This document shows, piece by piece, positions 1 through 28,790 of a stretch of DNA of 28,790 nt (the first letter of the stretch is position 1; each line of letters begins with the position of its first letter). The notes under the pieces are model-generated. The model saw only the letters and a list, made by a program, of their open reading frames with translations, did no database searches and was not told where the DNA came from. Origin of the DNA: Phoronis australis (lineage: Eukaryota > Phoronida > Phoronidae); assembly GCA_002633005.1 (NCBI GenBank), contig NMRA01000406.1, positions 26,534 through 55,323 on the forward strand, written 5' to 3'. The position numbers and the translations under genes are program-made.

Positions 1-1409
1 CAAATTGGCGACGATATATGAGGTTTGGTGAAGAGAGGTGGTCAAACGTGTTGAGAAATGATTTTTTCTAAAATTTTGGATAAGATGTTAAGTATAGTTA
101 TGGGGCGATTGTTGGCAATGTCTGTTTTGGATTGGTATCATAATGCCACGCTTCCAGTGTAATATAATGAGGTTATGCCCTCCACGTGCATGCGAATATG
201 TTTGGGTCTTTAGCAGAGCTGATCACGGGTGTTGTGCAAGAAATCCCAGAGGGATGGTTAATCGAGGAAAGGTGGCAATTATACAAGAATTCTTCAAGAG
301 ATAGGCATGCCTCTGCTGTAGAAAATCCAGGAATAGTTCTCTGTTGTAGCACGTCCAGGAATAGCGGCAGTTATGCAAGAATTTTCTAGGGATAGTCAGT
401 TAGCTCGTTATATTAAAACATATCTTAACACTCATACCGCTACCTAAAAAGAGTTCCAGATAACCTATTCAGTTGCTGACGGGAACTAAACAAATGACAC
501 GACACCCTCCGGAAAGGGCTCTCCAAATTCTTGCTACACATGACGATGCCATATACTTGTATCTGGGAGTGACCCCCGGGAGACACGCGGATACATTTCT
601 TCAAACCATACAACTCTAGCCCTGGAATGCCAACTTCGATCTTGCGCTACTGACGTTGCGCTGAGCATGAATGAAATTTGTTAGCATTTGCTTGTTCTGG
701 TAGGTAATTAGTATGGATTTTGCTACCCCTAAAATTTCGCAAGTGAAGCAAAAGATAAATAATTTAATTTATAAGTAATTACCATTTCGCATAACCAACA
801 GTTCTTAAAAAATTTGTTAATGCGAAAATTACAGAGTGACGGTAACGTGAAAAAGGAAATAGAGACAAAGATTTTAGGCTATATATCTTTCACAATTTCT
901 GTGAAGAATTTAGTCACGCACTCATCCAAAATTATCCATATTTATATAAATTGGACCTTTGGTGCCGTTTGATACAATAACATTCTTCAGTAAAATTCCA
1001 AGATGCAGTGACATTTGCAAAATATGTGATGAACTAATTATTCCAACTGTCTAACTGAGAATTGTTCTCTGATAGATGGAAAAGTAAGCAAACATCTATT
1101 ATGTACCTTTGAAGTGTACTGTGGATACTTCATTAAGTTGGTTGCACTGTAGGACTTTCCATGACAGAAGTTTCAAAATAAAAATTAGTGATCCTGCTGC
1201 ATGATACCTTGGAAAACAATTTCCGATTGTTATGTTACTAAAGAAAGAAGACTCTGGAAAATAACATTTATATTAAAGAGACAATGTTATATTTGGAACA
1301 ACAGGGCTGGGAAGCATAAAACTTCAAAACTATCCGTTTGATAGTTACACGAGGTCAGGTACATTGTTCAACAATAACAACGTGGCCGTCATAATGCAAC
1401 GTCACTGTT
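1..1409. other. Downstream intergenic DNA, no gene recognised
   Basis: AT-rich sequence beyond the 3' end of the ferlin gene. Short open frames exist, for example at 186-389, but none has a recognisable protein or splice context. Around 225-395 there are loosely repeated phrases of the type TGCAAGAATTNTTCTAGNGATAG, which suggest an old degenerate repeat. Confidence 0.4.
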
Positions 1410-1514
1410 CATGGGCGGCGCACCATAGGGGACTGCAGCCTCCCACTTTCTTCAGTGCTTCAGGGGGGCTTCGGGGGCTATAGCCCCACTTTTTTCAGTG
1501 CGGCACCGTCCATG
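1410..1514. repeat. Short inverted-repeat element (candidate)
   Basis: The left border CATGGGCGGCGC and the right border GCGGCACCGTCCATG are imperfect inverted copies of each other. Between them lies a partial tandem repeat, CCACTTTCTTCAGTGC then CCACTTTTTTCAGTGC, with G-rich sequence. A target duplication is not clear. It could be a small non-autonomous DNA element or chance. Confidence 0.3.
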
Positions 1515-1792
1515 TGTTGCTACATGGCATATAACTTTTGTGCAACTGCGCTCTGTTGTGTAATTGTCACAGTCAACATTCAGAATGAAAAACCGGGTCT
1601 ATTGAATTTAAAAGGGGGACTGTCGGATAAAAAGCAGGACATTTGGGGTCTATGCCAAACGCAAGGGCGAAACGTTCACCACAACACAAAAGCGTCCCGA
1701 CAGATTTTTTTGTCGAACAGGGTGGACGTTGCAATACACGGGTAACAACCCGTTTTTTCTATTTAGACCTGGATTCATGTGAAGAGACCAAG

Positions 1793-2051
1793 CAGTGGCG
1801 GATTTAGGGAGGGCAAGGGGACCATGGCACCCCCTAAAATTCCCCCAGCTACAATTTGGCAGTTCGGGGTGCGAATTGCTCTGACTAGCATATGCCTTGA
1901 ACAAACCCTGTTAACATTTTTTTGAGTAATAAGGTCCAGAAACCCCAAAATTCGAGACTGCCGCAAGCCTACCTTTCAGGCTGGGCCCACGCAAAATTTT
2001 AGTTATTCCTGTGCCCTGCCCCCCCAACTCAAAATCTTGGATCCGCCCCTG
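1793..2051. mobile_element. 259-bp non-autonomous DNA element with 5-bp target duplication
   Basis: The left end CAGTGGCGGATTTAGG (1793-1808) is inverted at the right end, CTTGGATCCGCCCCTG (2036-2051), matching at 12 of 16 positions. Both sides are flanked by the direct repeat CCAAG (1788-1792 and 2052-2056), as expected for a 5-bp target site duplication. There is no coding capacity. The subterminal parts carry G runs on one side and C runs on the other, shared with the longer copy at 6443-7686. Confidence 0.75.
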
Positions 2052-2056
2052 CCAAG

Positions 2057-2849
2057 GGCATGTTCATTGCATGACCTGCTTTGACAAACCAACAGGTAGC
2101 GCCTCTAGGTAACTCAACCCTAGTCTCCAGCCATAACAAAATGTCAGTACTCACCAAGCCCAGGACAAACAGTTGCAGCATGATCAAGCTGTGATCAGTT
2201 TTATAACAGTTAGTGGTGTAACTCAAAATTTAGCTTTTGAAACCAGGTGAATTTATAACATTCTTAACAACAAATTAAAGTGCATGCAGATGTACCACAA
2301 GATTAAACACGTTTACATTCTATGACCACTTATTCAATAAAATTGCATAACCATTGCAAAGTGAGAATATTGAAAAATGATCTAAGCTTGGTTTGAAGAT
2401 AACTGAGGCCAAAATCTCCTCCAATTCAACAGAGAAGTCATTAAACAAAATTTTGCACCATAGTTTAGGAACTGATTTGTCAAACTCACACACTTTTGTA
2501 TCAGCGACATTGTCACCTCCACAAAAACACAGAGTAAGTAAAAGAAGAATTAACTAAGATATTTACAAACACAGCATGCTGCTATTTACATAATGACTGT
2601 CTCAAAGGTCCTTCAATAAAATTCCAGTTTCCGAATTACAAGCAATGGGAAACATTTGGTCTCATATTAACTTTTGTACTGGTGAAATACTGAAGGTGCA
2701 GTCTCTTCTGAAATGTTATGTATGACAGCCATGGTAACATTAACAAGCCTTCACAGTATCTGCATTTAAGAACGATCCGGTGTTGAGGTACGCTTCTCTT
2801 CAATGTGAATTCTTGCATGTGAATAAATGAATGTATATGCACAAGAGTC
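2057..2849. other. Sequence just 3' of the ferlin stop codon
   Basis: This must contain the minus-strand 3' untranslated region, but I see no clear AATAAA on the minus strand close to the stop codon. AATAAA occurs on the plus strand at 2336-2341 and 2615-2620, in the similar context TTCAATAAAATT, which would suit a convergent transcript, but no plus-strand gene is recognised. The polyadenylation site is therefore unassigned. Confidence 0.4.
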
Positions 2850-28177
<25,328 letters not shown>

Positions 28178-28790
28178 CTGGAATTTAGATATAATTCATT
28201 GAAATTAAATTTACACATTAAGGTTACCTATGACCCTATTGCAAAGCGATGTATTCACCCAAATATCTTAAAAACTGCAGATTTTTCAACTCAATATTAA
28301 AGTATATGTTTTCTGAAAGTTGAGAGTTTAGAATTGTTTTAGATTTTTGACTTTTTATCAATCTGCCCTTAATTGGAACATGTGACTGTGTATTTTTAGT
28401 AAAATTTAGCAAAAAAGAAAGACAGATTGATAACAAAACAATGGCATCAATAACAAGACCAAATTTTGTTTTTGATGTGAATTAAAAGGATACCAAACCC
28501 GGTATTGGCCTATTAACAGATACTAAAAACGGCTTTCCCGTCCAGTTCCCTGAAACAAGATAATGCTCTATAGCCCTTAGCAACCCTCAATAAATTGAGG
28601 AAAATTTGAAAACTCCATTCGAAGTTTGCTAAATGGGCAAGCGTCACCTATGCTTTTAGCGAATTACATGTAGCAAAAGAGCACCCAACAAGGACCATAA
28701 TGTCCAATGTGTGACACAAGGGTAAAAGTAGTCACTTCCTGCCTTTAACTTGGAAGATAGACGCCAATGATGCATTAGCAGGTGACAGAA
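28178..28790 (-). other. Partial ferlin intron upstream of exon 1 of window
   Basis: Ends with ATTCCAG at 28178; its donor lies outside. It contains the repeat shared with 8470-8620 at about 28335-28450. I see no further ferlin exon in it. Confidence 0.7.

Noticed and set aside
2336-2620. AATAAA motifs as the polyadenylation signal of the ferlin gene
   Set aside because: Both are on the plus strand, opposite to the gene.

Overview
The window is animal nuclear DNA, probably from an invertebrate deuterostome or a similar marine invertebrate. The species cannot be fixed from sequence alone. Evidence for this is GT-AG introns, AT-rich non-coding DNA, Penelope-like and LINE retroelement remnants, and short inverted-repeat DNA elements. 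There is no prokaryotic gene organisation.

One real gene spans most of it, on the minus strand. It is the 3' half of an otoferlin-like (type II) ferlin, a tail-anchored multi-C2-domain membrane fusion protein. I assembled 17 coding exons between 28177 and 2850. Every exon has GT-AG borders, the phases agree at every junction, and together they give 2826 nt, i.e. 941 codons plus a TGA stop, with no break. The 5' half of the gene lies beyond the right edge. The visible protein holds the end of a mid-protein C2 region (exon 1), a poorly conserved linker (exon 2), a charged linker with a DWWSRYYAS motif (exon 3), acidic linker exons (4 to 6), the penultimate C2 domain (exons 7 to 9), a connecting segment (exons 10 to 12), the last C2 domain (exons 13 to 15, with a lysine-rich insertion), and the membrane anchor (exons 16 to 17).

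Layout by coordinate: 1-2849 is DNA downstream of the stop codon, with a 259-bp inverted-repeat element. Then come exons 17 and 16, and a 5.4-kb intron (5591-11031) holding a 1.24-kb inverted-repeat element and a LINE tail split by a second kind of element. Exon 15 follows, then a 2.2-kb intron with two oppositely oriented Penelope-like fragments and a ~0.79-kb duplication around a single N. From 13559 to 28177 are exons 14 to 1, separated by introns of 0.5 to 1.6 kb that hold two minisatellites and several clusters of a ~145-bp modular repeat. Single N bases at 12429 and 27598 sit between near-identical sequence copies and look like unmerged contig ends, not biology. The N at 21619 adjoins a minisatellite.

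No new multi-gene system is present. The most useful outcomes are the gene model, two probable assembly duplications (one of which truncates a copy of exon 2), a small element family with 5-bp target duplications, and the modular repeat whose clusters end in a hairpin.
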